6,319 nt of DNA from an uncultured Clostridium sp. GTDB taxonomy: Bacteria > Bacillota > Clostridia > Lachnospirales > Lachnospiraceae. The position numbers and the translations under genes were made by a program. Below, in pieces: positions 1-5,424 of this stretch (position 1 is the stretch's first letter; each line of letters starts with the position of its first letter). The notes below the pieces were generated by a model. The model was not told the origin of the DNA. It saw only the letters and a program-made list of their open reading frames with translations, and did not search any database. The DNA is taken from positions 1-6,319 of the forward strand of contig UQFC01000128.1 of NCBI GenBank assembly GCA_900540335.1, in the 5' to 3' direction.

Positions 1-245
1 CCCAGGATCTCCATTACATCCTCATATACCTCCGGAACATGGTTTCCGATGACTACCTGATACTGACCCCCGCTCTTCATCACGGTAACAACCCCGTCCA
101 TGTCCCTCAGAACCTGATCCTTTGCCGCACTCTCGTCCTTTAAGGTAAAACGAAGTCTTGTACTGCAGTAAATCAGACCTGCCACATTTTCTTTTCCGCC
201 GACATTTTCCACAATTTTTACTGCCAGCTCATGGTACTTCCCCAT
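1..245 (-). CDS. PTS sugar permease, EIIB domain (beta-glucoside/sucrose type), N-terminal part only
   Basis: The gene starts at ATG 245-243 and runs off the left edge after 81 codons. AGGAGG at 259-254 lies 8 nt upstream of the ATG and fixes the start. The visible part is an EIIB domain of the glucose/glucoside superfamily: residues 15-27 read VGGKENVAGLIYC, then STRLRFTLKD, with Cys27 in the place of the phosphorylated cysteine of the usual HCxTRLRF motif. Residues 59-78 contain GGQYQVVIGNHVPEVYEDV, the usual end of this domain. In this family EIIB passes phosphate from EIIA to the sugar during uptake by the membrane EIIC domain, which should follow outside the window. The exact sugar cannot be told from EIIB alone; the beta-glucoside (BglF/BglP) or sucrose/trehalose subgroup fits best. 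The usual His before the cysteine is Tyr here. A MurR/RpiR-type regulator remnant lies directly upstream. Confidence 0.88.
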   Translation of the reverse strand, partial: MGKYHELAVKIVENVGGKENVAGLIYCSTRLRFTLKDESAAKDQVLRDMDGVVTVMKSGGQYQVVIGNHVPEVYEDVMEIL

Positions 246-271
246 TTCCTTCTCCTCCTTCTTGGTTCTGT

Positions 272-296
272 CCGGCATAAGGCCGGGCTTTCGCCC
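272..296 (-). other. Two adjacent short hairpins in the PTS leader
   Basis: In the predicted leader RNA (minus strand), GGGC-GAAA-GCCC (296-285) forms a GNRA tetraloop hairpin. It is immediately followed by CCGGC-CTTAT-GCCGG (286-272), and the two share two bases. No U-run follows, so they do not form an obvious terminator. I see no match to the ribonucleic antiterminator target of BglG/LicT-type systems. They may stabilise the mRNA or have no role. Confidence 0.3.
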
Positions 297-334
297 CTTC
301 CCCCTGTCTGCCGTCCCCTGTTTTCTATAGCTCG

Positions 335-363
335 AATATAGCATTTCCCCTGTTTTTAAACAA
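335..363 (-). promoter_or_regulatory. Probable sigma-A promoter of the PTS gene
   Basis: Read on the minus strand, TTGTTT (363-358) is followed after exactly 17 nt by TATATT (340-335). The -10 is preceded by TGC, giving the extended -10 form TGCTATATT. Transcription would start near 328, leaving a leader of about 80 nt before the ATG at 245. The promoter lies downstream of the terminator of the upstream gene, so the PTS gene has its own transcription start. Confidence 0.6.
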
Positions 364-384
364 CAATCCCGGATGCTGTTGTTT
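358..384. repeat. Inverted repeat over the -35 box, candidate operator
   Basis: AAACAACA (358-365) and TGTTGTTT (377-384) are perfect 8-base inverted arms separated by 11 nt. The left arm coincides with the proposed -35 hexamer of the PTS promoter (358-363), so a dimeric protein bound here would block RNA polymerase. A short ATCC-C-GGAT palindrome (366-374) sits in the spacer. No T-tract follows, so it is not a terminator. The regulator is unknown; the adjacent RpiR-type gene would be the natural candidate but is truncated. Confidence 0.4.
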
Positions 385-400
385 CAACGTTTCAGAGATC

Positions 401-435
401 AAAAAAAGAACCGCTGTTTTTTGTAACAGCGGTTC
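401..435 (-). terminator. Rho-independent terminator after the RpiR-type remnant
   Basis: Perfect 11-bp stem GAACCGCTGTT (435-425 on the minus strand; partner 418-408) with a six-base loop, followed on the minus strand by seven T (407-401). The stop codon of the regulator remnant (436-434) is embedded in the foot of the stem. It should end all transcription coming from the trxB-peptidase-acyltransferase unit and shield the PTS promoter just downstream. Confidence 0.88.
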
Positions 436-783
436 AGGAAGTCTCATCCCACAAAAGCGGAACGTGATGAAGCATCTCCAGAGATGACCGGGCATGCTCC
501 TCATATCGTTTGGAAAGAAGCAGGGAAAAGAAAATATCCAGCACATAAGTGGCTGCCGTAAAAGAAGAAATAACATCCAGACTCAGCAGCGAATCCCTGT
601 TTGGAATTTCCACCAGCTCATGGCACAATTCCCCCATGGTTTCATGGTGAGGACCCACAATCCCCACAATATGATTTTTCGTTGCCTCTCCCAGATAGCG
701 CGCCATACGGATGACCGAATGATTGGAGCCGGTGAGGCTGATCAGAATGGCAACCGTTTTTTTATGCTTTCTGCCTGCCCTTT
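434..783 (-). pseudogene. C-terminal SIS-domain remnant of a MurR/RpiR-family sugar regulator
   Basis: About 116 codons end at TGA 436-434. The opening segment, KKTVAILISLTGSNHSVIR, has the strand-loop start of a SIS sugar-phosphate-binding domain (S-x-T-G-S/N phosphate loop). It continues with a helical tail typical of RpiR regulators (SLLSLDVISSFTAATYVLD) and ends LLWDETS. Full family members are about 250-290 residues, with an N-terminal HTH of about 75 residues; here that half and the first part of the SIS domain are missing. The same frame stays open up to 967, but beyond about 784-830 it only runs antiphase through the acyltransferase gene and has no family resemblance. No ribosome site or good start codon precedes the remnant, so it is probably not translated. 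The true junction lies somewhere between about 763 and 840. Being upstream of a PTS gene in the same orientation is the usual position of such regulators. Confidence 0.75.
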
Positions 784-1962
784 TTATATCATCTTTTTCA
801 GCCACATAAAGCCCTTCTTTTCCGACAATACCGCCGCCGCCCATGCAAAAGCAATCATGGGGATAAAAATAAACAGGGCAATATTCCGTTCTGTCAAAGG
901 CACCGGATTGTAGGGCGCCGTCCAGGAAAACAGATAGAAGAAATAAAAGTGGGAAAAATAAATCCACTCACTCATACTCCGCATTCTTGGAAACAGCTTC
1001 CAGGAGGGACAGGAAAGTCCCATGGCTGCCTCTGTCAGAAAATAGGCTGCAGGCGCAGCTGTAAAGACCATGTTGGTATTGCTGCACCGGCTTACCTCCT
1101 TGTACATCAGATACACAAAAACAAGCCCGAGAACGGCTGCCGCCGGAAATGGCATCCGGGTCTTTTTTTCTGCAAAATGCATTCCCAGGGCGAGATAAAA
1201 GCTCCCGTAAAAAAGACCGTTTCGCATTGTCATAAACCGGGGCGCATACCACATAACCCATTCCTGAAATTTCATGGGCATCTTCTGGGTAAAGTACCAG
1301 TTGTCTCCCAGGCATCCGATCAGAAACAAAATTCCCGTTGCCGTAAGAATCTGCCAGGTTTTCAGACCTGCCTTTTTCATGGCCCACACAATCAGCACTG
1401 CCGTAATCAGTGCCGGAAGATACCACAGCTGGGCAATGGTGCTGGAAAAGAAGAAGGACCAGATATAATGTCTGACAAATTCCCTGATACTTTCTGTTCC
1501 GTGATACCAGTTGTAAATATCAATCGGCCAGTACAGCACACACCAGAGCAGATACAGCTTGAAAATGCGCAGGCAGTAAGCAAATACCGTTCCATTTCCG
1601 CTGCCTGTCATCCTGCGGCTTCTTCCCCGCACCTCTGCAGCCGCGCTTTCCGCCAGCCCTCTGCTGTTCTCATCCCGGCGGGCTGCCCCGCCGTTTCTTC
1701 TGCTTTTTCTCTGCCGTTCAGACGCGCCTGCCGCTTCGCTTCCTCTGATTCCTGCCTGACACTCCGGAACCTTCCGGAACAGAAGAAAGCCTGCAATGAT
1801 AAAAAATACCGGAACGGCCAGATTCGACAGCCAGCTGCCTATGAGAAGGCGCCACCGGCTGTCACCTGCATAAAAAACCTGAATCATATGACGGGCTGCC
1901 ACTAAAATTGCCAGAGCAAATTTCAGCAGATCCAGCCCATAATACATCTTTCTTTTTTCCAT
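784..1962 (-). CDS. Membrane acyltransferase, acyltransferase-3 family
   Basis: A 392-residue multi-pass membrane protein with about ten hydrophobic segments (near 10-30, 41-63, 127-146, 166-195, 204-220, 246-264, 270-286, 296-316, 332-350, 358-379). The N-terminus, YGLDLLKFALAILVAARH, matches the family opening, with conserved His25 after Arg24. QLWYLPALI (178-186), RNGLFYGSFYLALG (248-261) and SEWIYFSHFYFFYLF (331-345) are further family-style segments. Such enzymes move acetyl or other acyl groups onto envelope sugars, peptidoglycan, exopolysaccharide or lipids; the acceptor here cannot be told. I chose ATG 1962 because GGGAG (1975-1971) lies 8 nt before it; a GTG at 1977 overlapping the upstream stop is an alternative. 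Odd: residues about 66-122 form an Arg/Ala/Ser/Gly-rich hydrophilic stretch between the second and third membrane segments, longer than usual. The C-terminus SEKKGFMWLKKMI looks natural, although a deletion junction follows at once. Confidence 0.85.
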   Translation of the reverse strand: MEKRKMYYGLDLLKFALAILVAARHMIQVFYAGDSRWRLLIGSWLSNLAVPVFFIIAGFLLFRKVPECQAGIRGSEAAGASERQRKSRRNGGAARRDENSRGLAESAAAEVRGRSRRMTGSGNGTVFAYCLRIFKLYLLWCVLYWPIDIYNWYHGTESIREFVRHYIWSFFFSSTIAQLWYLPALITAVLIVWAMKKAGLKTWQILTATGILFLIGCLGDNWYFTQKMPMKFQEWVMWYAPRFMTMRNGLFYGSFYLALGMHFAEKKTRMPFPAAAVLGLVFVYLMYKEVSRCSNTNMVFTAAPAAYFLTEAAMGLSCPSWKLFPRMRSMSEWIYFSHFYFFYLFSWTAPYNPVPLTERNIALFIFIPMIAFAWAAAVLSEKKGFMWLKKMI

Positions 1963-1970
1963 ATTCCGTG

Positions 1971-1975
1971 CTCCC
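1971..1975 (-). promoter_or_regulatory. Ribosome binding site deciding the acyltransferase start
   Basis: GGGAG on the minus strand (1975-1971), 8 nt before ATG 1962. It supports the internal ATG over the GTG at 1977-1975, which shares one base with the peptidase stop codon and would have to rely on translational coupling. Confidence 0.5.
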
Positions 1976-1976
1976 A

Positions 1977-3419
1977 CTAATCCAGGAAGGTAACGGCCTT
2001 ACAAGGCGTTCGGTAATTAGCCGGCGCAATCAGAATTCCTGTTCTTTCATTGCTGGAGTGGATAACCTGTCCTCCTCCTATGTAAAGAGCCACATGATTA
2101 ATATAGCTTCCGCTGCCGTAAAACAGCAGATCTCCCGGCTGAACATCTGATATGGGAATCTCTTTTCCGTTAGCCGCCTGATCTCTGGAGCTTCTTCCTA
2201 TCTCAATTCCAAAATTCTTGAAAATACTCTGCGTAAATCCGGAACAGTCTGCTCCATTTGTCAGGCTGGTGCCGCCATAAACGTAAGGATTGCCCAAAAA
2301 CTGCTTTGCATAAGCCACAATCGCGGTTCTTGTAGCAGAAGTCACTGCAGCAGATCCCGGTCCTCCGCCGGCCAGCACTACAGACGCGCTCTGCTTTCCG
2401 TCCTGAGAAGATCCTGAAGGCTTTGAACCGCTCTGATTCTGGCTTCCCGGAGCCTGACTTCCCGAAGCGCTGCTTCCTGAGCCGCTTCCCGGTGCCGCCC
2501 CCTGAATCACTGCCGCCTGAGGCGGATTGGATCCGGAATCCGTTCCTGCGCCGCTTTCCGGCTGACTGCTTCCAGGCTTCACATCCGCCGCCGGTTTGGA
2601 ATCCTGTTCTGTTCCTGACTGACCGGAACCAGCCTGACTTCCGGACGCCTCCGGATTTGCCTCAATAATCAGCTGGCCCTCTCCCGGTCTGGCCGCAGCC
2701 TGCCCGGATGTATTTGAGGAATCTGTGCCTTCCTGTTTTGCCTCTACCAGAATCACCTGCTGCAAAGCTGCAATCGCCGCATCCGCCTCCTGCTTTCTTC
2801 TGGCCTCCTCTTCCTTCTTTGCCGCTTCCTCCTCTAAGGAAACAGCCTGGTCAAACTCCACCTCTGCTCTGCAGTAATCCTTGGATACATATCCTACCAG
2901 GTCAGAGTCAATCTCCACCTGGAAAAATTCTCCGGCATCTGCCTTTACCACATAGCGGGCGCCCTGAGATAAAAGCGTCAGCGTATTACTGGTCAGATTC
3001 GGCTCCTCCCGCAGACGGAGACTTTCTGTATTGATGGTAACAAATTCCCGTCCGATGGACTGGGCCAGGGTCTCCGCCTCCGCTCCGGTAATAAAATACT
3101 GGGCTTTGATGAATCCGTTAACGGTACCGGACTGAATCCGGTACCATTTTCCGCCTTCTCCCTCCACAGTCTCCAGAATCGTGGCAGCGCAGTTATTATA
3201 AATTTTTCCTACGATGTCACTGTCTGTATTCGCTTCCTTCCGGATATTCACATAATCCGTCACCTGGGAAACCGCGATATTTTCATAATCTGCCGGAGCT
3301 GCAACCAGCGTCACCGGATGGACAGACTTTGCCGCATCTGCATACACATGCATCGGAATCGTCCCTGCAAATGCCACACACATACAGCCTGCTGCCAGTG
3401 CTTTTACAATTGTCCTCAT
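1977..3419 (-). CDS. Secreted SH3b-NlpC/P60 cell-wall peptidase
   Basis: 480 residues. Residues 1-27 are a signal peptide (basic MRTIVK, hydrophobic core, cleavage likely after VYA27). Two bacterial SH3 domains follow, about 46-113 (DYVNIRKEANTDSDIVGKIY) and 123-187 (ESLRLREEPNLTSNTLTLL), which usually bind wall peptides. A charged helix rich in Glu/Lys/Ala (194-229) and a Ser/Gly/Pro/Gln linker (about 230-360) lead to a C-terminal NlpC/P60 domain (363-480). The catalytic Cys392 lies in NGADCSGFTQSIF, His442 in YINHVALYIGGG and His454 in QVIHSS, so the Cys-His-His triad is complete. The family cuts D-gamma-glutamyl-diaminopimelate or related peptide bonds in peptidoglycan, so a role in wall turnover or cell separation is likely. 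It starts 15 nt after the trxB stop, with a modest GAGAGG ribosome site, and its TAG stop almost overlaps the acyltransferase start, so all three are probably one transcript. Confidence 0.93.
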   Translation of the reverse strand: MRTIVKALAAGCMCVAFAGTIPMHVYADAAKSVHPVTLVAAPADYENIAVSQVTDYVNIRKEANTDSDIVGKIYNNCAATILETVEGEGGKWYRIQSGTVNGFIKAQYFITGAEAETLAQSIGREFVTINTESLRLREEPNLTSNTLTLLSQGARYVVKADAGEFFQVEIDSDLVGYVSKDYCRAEVEFDQAVSLEEEAAKKEEEARRKQEADAAIAALQQVILVEAKQEGTDSSNTSGQAAARPGEGQLIIEANPEASGSQAGSGQSGTEQDSKPAADVKPGSSQPESGAGTDSGSNPPQAAVIQGAAPGSGSGSSASGSQAPGSQNQSGSKPSGSSQDGKQSASVVLAGGGPGSAAVTSATRTAIVAYAKQFLGNPYVYGGTSLTNGADCSGFTQSIFKNFGIEIGRSSRDQAANGKEIPISDVQPGDLLFYGSGSYINHVALYIGGGQVIHSSNERTGILIAPANYRTPCKAVTFLD

Positions 3420-3434
3420 TGGTTGCCTGCCTCT

Positions 3435-4454
3435 CTAATGTTCTGTCAGATATCGTTCTGCACTAGTAACTGCATTTGCACCGTCCGCTACTGCGGTCAC
3501 AATCTGGCGCAGCTGCTTCTTTCTCACATCTCCTGCTGCAAAAACACCGGGAACTCCTGTCTCACAGGTTTCATCAGCTGCAATATATCCATGATCCAGG
3601 GTGAGCAGCTGTGAAAACGGCTGGCTGTTCGGAGTAATTCCGACTGCTACAAACACGCCGTCCACAGAAAGTTCGGACTGCTCCTGTGTTTTTACATTCT
3701 TCACGGCAAGGGAATTCACTTTTCCTTCTCCGCGAATCTCTTCTACCACAGTGTCCCAGAGCACAGTCACATTGTCCAGGGCAAACAGCTTTTCCTGAAG
3801 AGATCTTGCCCCTCTCAGCTGATCTCTGCGGTGAATCAGATAGACCTTTTCACACATCCGCGCCAGGAAAATCGCATCTTCAATCGCCACATCTCCGCCG
3901 CCTACAACAGCAGTTACTTTCTTCCGGAAAAATGCTCCGTCACAGGTTGCGCAGTAGCTGACACCCATTCCGCCGAATTCCTCTTCACCGGGAACTCCCA
4001 GCTTGCTGTGCATGGCCCCTGAAGCAATAATAACTGTTTTTCCATAATAGGTATCTTTTTTTCCAATGATTTTTTTCATCACAGCAGAGTTTTCCGTTTT
4101 CCCTGCCTCCTGTGCGGACATCATGGAATCTGAAGCTTCATGAAGCTCTGCCGCCTGCAGCTGCTCCTCACCCTGCTCCTCTGCCTTTACCAGCTCGACA
4201 GCCTCTACCTCATCCTCACAGAATACAGCCTCCAGCTGATCTGCATGCTGACGCAGCTTCATTCCCAGATCAAAACCATTGATCCCGGGAAGTCCCGGAT
4301 AATTGTCTACCTCATAGGTACTCAGTACCTGTCCTCCGCTCATCATTTCTTTTTCAATAACCAGCGTATTTAACCTTGCTCTCTGGGCATAGATTGCCGC
4401 TGCCAGTCCTGCCGGGCCGGATCCGATAATGACTAAATCATACTGTTTTTCCAT
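3435..4454 (-). CDS. trxB: Thioredoxin-disulfide reductase
   Basis: 339 residues. The enzyme uses NADPH and FAD to reduce oxidised thioredoxin in the cytoplasm. The FAD-binding GSGPAG is at 11-16, the redox-active CATC at 168-171, the NADPH-binding GGGDVA at 185-190 with HRR at 208-210 (the NADPH-type signature), and the C-terminal FAD contact AAGDVR at 306-311. The family is usually about 305-315 residues; the extra length is an acidic, Ala/Glu/Gln-rich insertion at about 90-128, between the strand ending VEAVELV and the segment TVIIASGA. The core is otherwise intact and should be active. ATG 4454 is preceded by an AGAGGTGAG ribosome site and by an extended -10 promoter. It is the first gene of a probable unit with the peptidase and the acyltransferase. 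No thioredoxin gene is adjacent. Confidence 0.94.
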   Translation of the reverse strand: MEKQYDLVIIGSGPAGLAAAIYAQRARLNTLVIEKEMMSGGQVLSTYEVDNYPGLPGINGFDLGMKLRQHADQLEAVFCEDEVEAVELVKAEEQGEEQLQAAELHEASDSMMSAQEAGKTENSAVMKKIIGKKDTYYGKTVIIASGAMHSKLGVPGEEEFGGMGVSYCATCDGAFFRKKVTAVVGGGDVAIEDAIFLARMCEKVYLIHRRDQLRGARSLQEKLFALDNVTVLWDTVVEEIRGEGKVNSLAVKNVKTQEQSELSVDGVFVAVGITPNSQPFSQLLTLDHGYIAADETCETGVPGVFAAGDVRKKQLRQIVTAVADGANAVTSAERYLTEH

Positions 4455-4510
4455 CTGTCCGTCTCACCTCTTATAATTTATTTATAACTATTCAGAATGC
4501 TGTAAAAATA

Positions 4511-4519
4511 AGTATAACA
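4511..4519 (-). promoter_or_regulatory. Extended -10 promoter for the trxB unit
   Basis: On the minus strand TGTTATACT (4519-4511) is an extended -10 element (TGn then TATACT); no good -35 hexamer is found at 16-18 nt. Transcription would start near 4504, about 50 nt before the trxB ATG, in an AT-rich divergent intergenic region. Confidence 0.5.
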
Positions 4520-4579
4520 CAAGTTATTTTAAAGATACAGACTCTTATTAAAAATGTAAATGAATTGTAACTTTTTTTA

Positions 4580-4588
4580 TGCTATAAT
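4580..4588 (+). promoter_or_regulatory. Extended -10 promoter for the SDR gene
   Basis: TGCTATAAT (4580-4588) is a perfect extended -10. The -35 is poor: TTGTAA at 4565-4570 leaves only 12 nt of spacing, so the TG motif probably carries recognition. Transcription would begin near 4595, almost at the ribosome site, leaving a leader of only about 15 nt and little room for leader-based control. Confidence 0.6.
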
Positions 4589-4594
4589 ACCCGT

Positions 4595-4603
4595 AAAGGA
4601 GAG
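4595..4603 (+). promoter_or_regulatory. Ribosome binding site of the SDR gene
   Basis: AAAGGAGAG ends 7 nt before ATG 4611 and fixes that start. The reading frame extends upstream to an ATG at 4560, but that ATG lies ahead of the promoter and has no ribosome site. Confidence 0.8.
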
Positions 4604-4610
4604 TGATTTT

Positions 4611-5342
4611 ATGGCGAAAAAAGTTGTTCTTGTCACTGGCGCTTCCCGTGGAATCGGAAAAGCCATAGCTGTTAAATTTGCCAAAAAAGGATATAATGTA
4701 GTGATCAGCTGCGCTCACAGAGAAGCCGAGCTGATGCAGGCAAAGAAAGAAATTGAAGGCTATCAGGTTTCCTGCCTTGCCTTTGTAGGCGATATGGGCG
4801 ACATGAGTACCTGCGAAGCGATGTTTCAGCAGATTAAAAAACAATTCGGAACCCTGGATGTTCTGGTAAACAATGCAGGCATATCCTATATCGGACTGCT
4901 GCAGGATATGACCTCCGATGACTGGGATCGGATTGTCCGTACCAACCTGACTTCTGTATTTAACTGCTGCAAGCTGGCCATTCCCATGATGCTGTCGGCA
5001 GAAAAAGGAAAAATCATCAACATTTCCTCCGTCTGGGGCAATGTCGGCGCATCCTGCGAGGTTGCCTACTCTGCCACAAAGGGCGGCATCAATGCCTTCA
5101 CCAAGGCTCTTGCCAAGGAACTGGCTCCCAGCAATATCCAGGTCAATGCAGTGGCCTGCGGAGCCATTGACACGGAAATGAATCAGTGGCTGGAGGAGGA
5201 CGAGCTGATCCACCTGGTAGAAGAAATTCCGGCCGGACGGCTGGGCCAGGCCGAGGAGGTTGCCGACTTCGTTTACCATCTGGGCTACAAGGGCACCTAT
5301 CTGACCGGCCAGATTATCAGCATGGACGGCGGCTGGACATAA
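4611..5342 (+). CDS. SDR-family reductase, probable EF-P 5-aminopentanone reductase (YmfI/FabG-like)
   Basis: 243 residues, the normal length for a classical short-chain dehydrogenase. It has the NADP-type TGASRGIG at 9-16, NNAG at 87-90 and the catalytic set Asn112, Ser140, Tyr153 and Lys157 (YSATK). The stretch SSVWGNVGASCEVAYSATKGG (139-159, one side of the active site) with the later GAIDTEMN is more like Bacillus YmfI than housekeeping FabG. YmfI reduces the 5-aminopentanone group on a lysine of elongation factor P to 5-aminopentanol, which helps translation through proline-rich stretches. A FabG (3-oxoacyl-ACP reductase) role is the alternative; no fatty-acid genes are nearby, which slightly favours YmfI. 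Odd: the family's usual PG after the sixth strand is Cys183-Gly184. It is transcribed alone from its own promoter and ends at a strong bidirectional terminator. Confidence 0.82.
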   Translation: MAKKVVLVTGASRGIGKAIAVKFAKKGYNVVISCAHREAELMQAKKEIEGYQVSCLAFVGDMGDMSTCEAMFQQIKKQFGTLDVLVNNAGISYIGLLQDMTSDDWDRIVRTNLTSVFNCCKLAIPMMLSAEKGKIINISSVWGNVGASCEVAYSATKGGINAFTKALAKELAPSNIQVNAVACGAIDTEMNQWLEEDELIHLVEEIPAGRLGQAEEVADFVYHLGYKGTYLTGQIISMDGGWT

Positions 5343-5371
5343 CCCTTTCTCTCTGTACTGATACTGCATAG

Positions 5372-5417
5372 AAAAATCCGGCTCCATTTCCCTCAAAGGG
5401 AAATCAGCCGGATTTTT
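5372..5417. terminator. Bidirectional terminator between convergent genes
   Basis: A long hairpin with outer arms AAAAATCCGGCT (5372-5383) and AGCCGGATTTTT (5406-5417), 12 bp and perfect. Inner arms ATTTCCCT (5386-5393) and AGGGAAAT (5397-5404) are 8 bp and perfect, with a CAA loop; only two bases on the left and one on the right are unpaired. The A and T runs at the feet give a U-tail in either direction, so it can end both the plus-strand SDR gene and the minus-strand acidic-tail gene, whose stop codon is 8 nt away. Confidence 0.9.
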
Positions 5418-5424
5418 CTTTCAT

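Noticed and set aside
377..397. Possible catabolite-response (cre) site around TTTCAACGTTTCAG near the PTS promoter.
   Set aside because: The central CG is one base out of register with the cre consensus, so the match is not convincing.
784..967. Upstream extension of the regulator remnant frame (long hydrophobic start with a GGGG stretch).
   Set aside because: This part only reads the acyltransferase gene in another frame of the same strand; the acyltransferase frame has convincing family motifs and a natural C-terminus.
949..1905. Long plus-strand open frame opposite the acyltransferase.
   Set aside because: Cys/His/Pro-rich composition, no start signal, and it lies wholly antisense to a well-supported membrane protein.
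2340..2753. Repeated Gly/Ser/Pro/Gln stretch in the peptidase gene considered as an insertion.
   Set aside because: Flexible low-complexity linkers between SH3b and NlpC/P60 domains are common in secreted Clostridial wall hydrolases, so this is expected.
4548..5396. Minus-strand 282-codon frame opposite the SDR gene.
   Set aside because: It is the antisense shadow of a gene with complete SDR motifs, and it would run through the bidirectional terminator hairpin.
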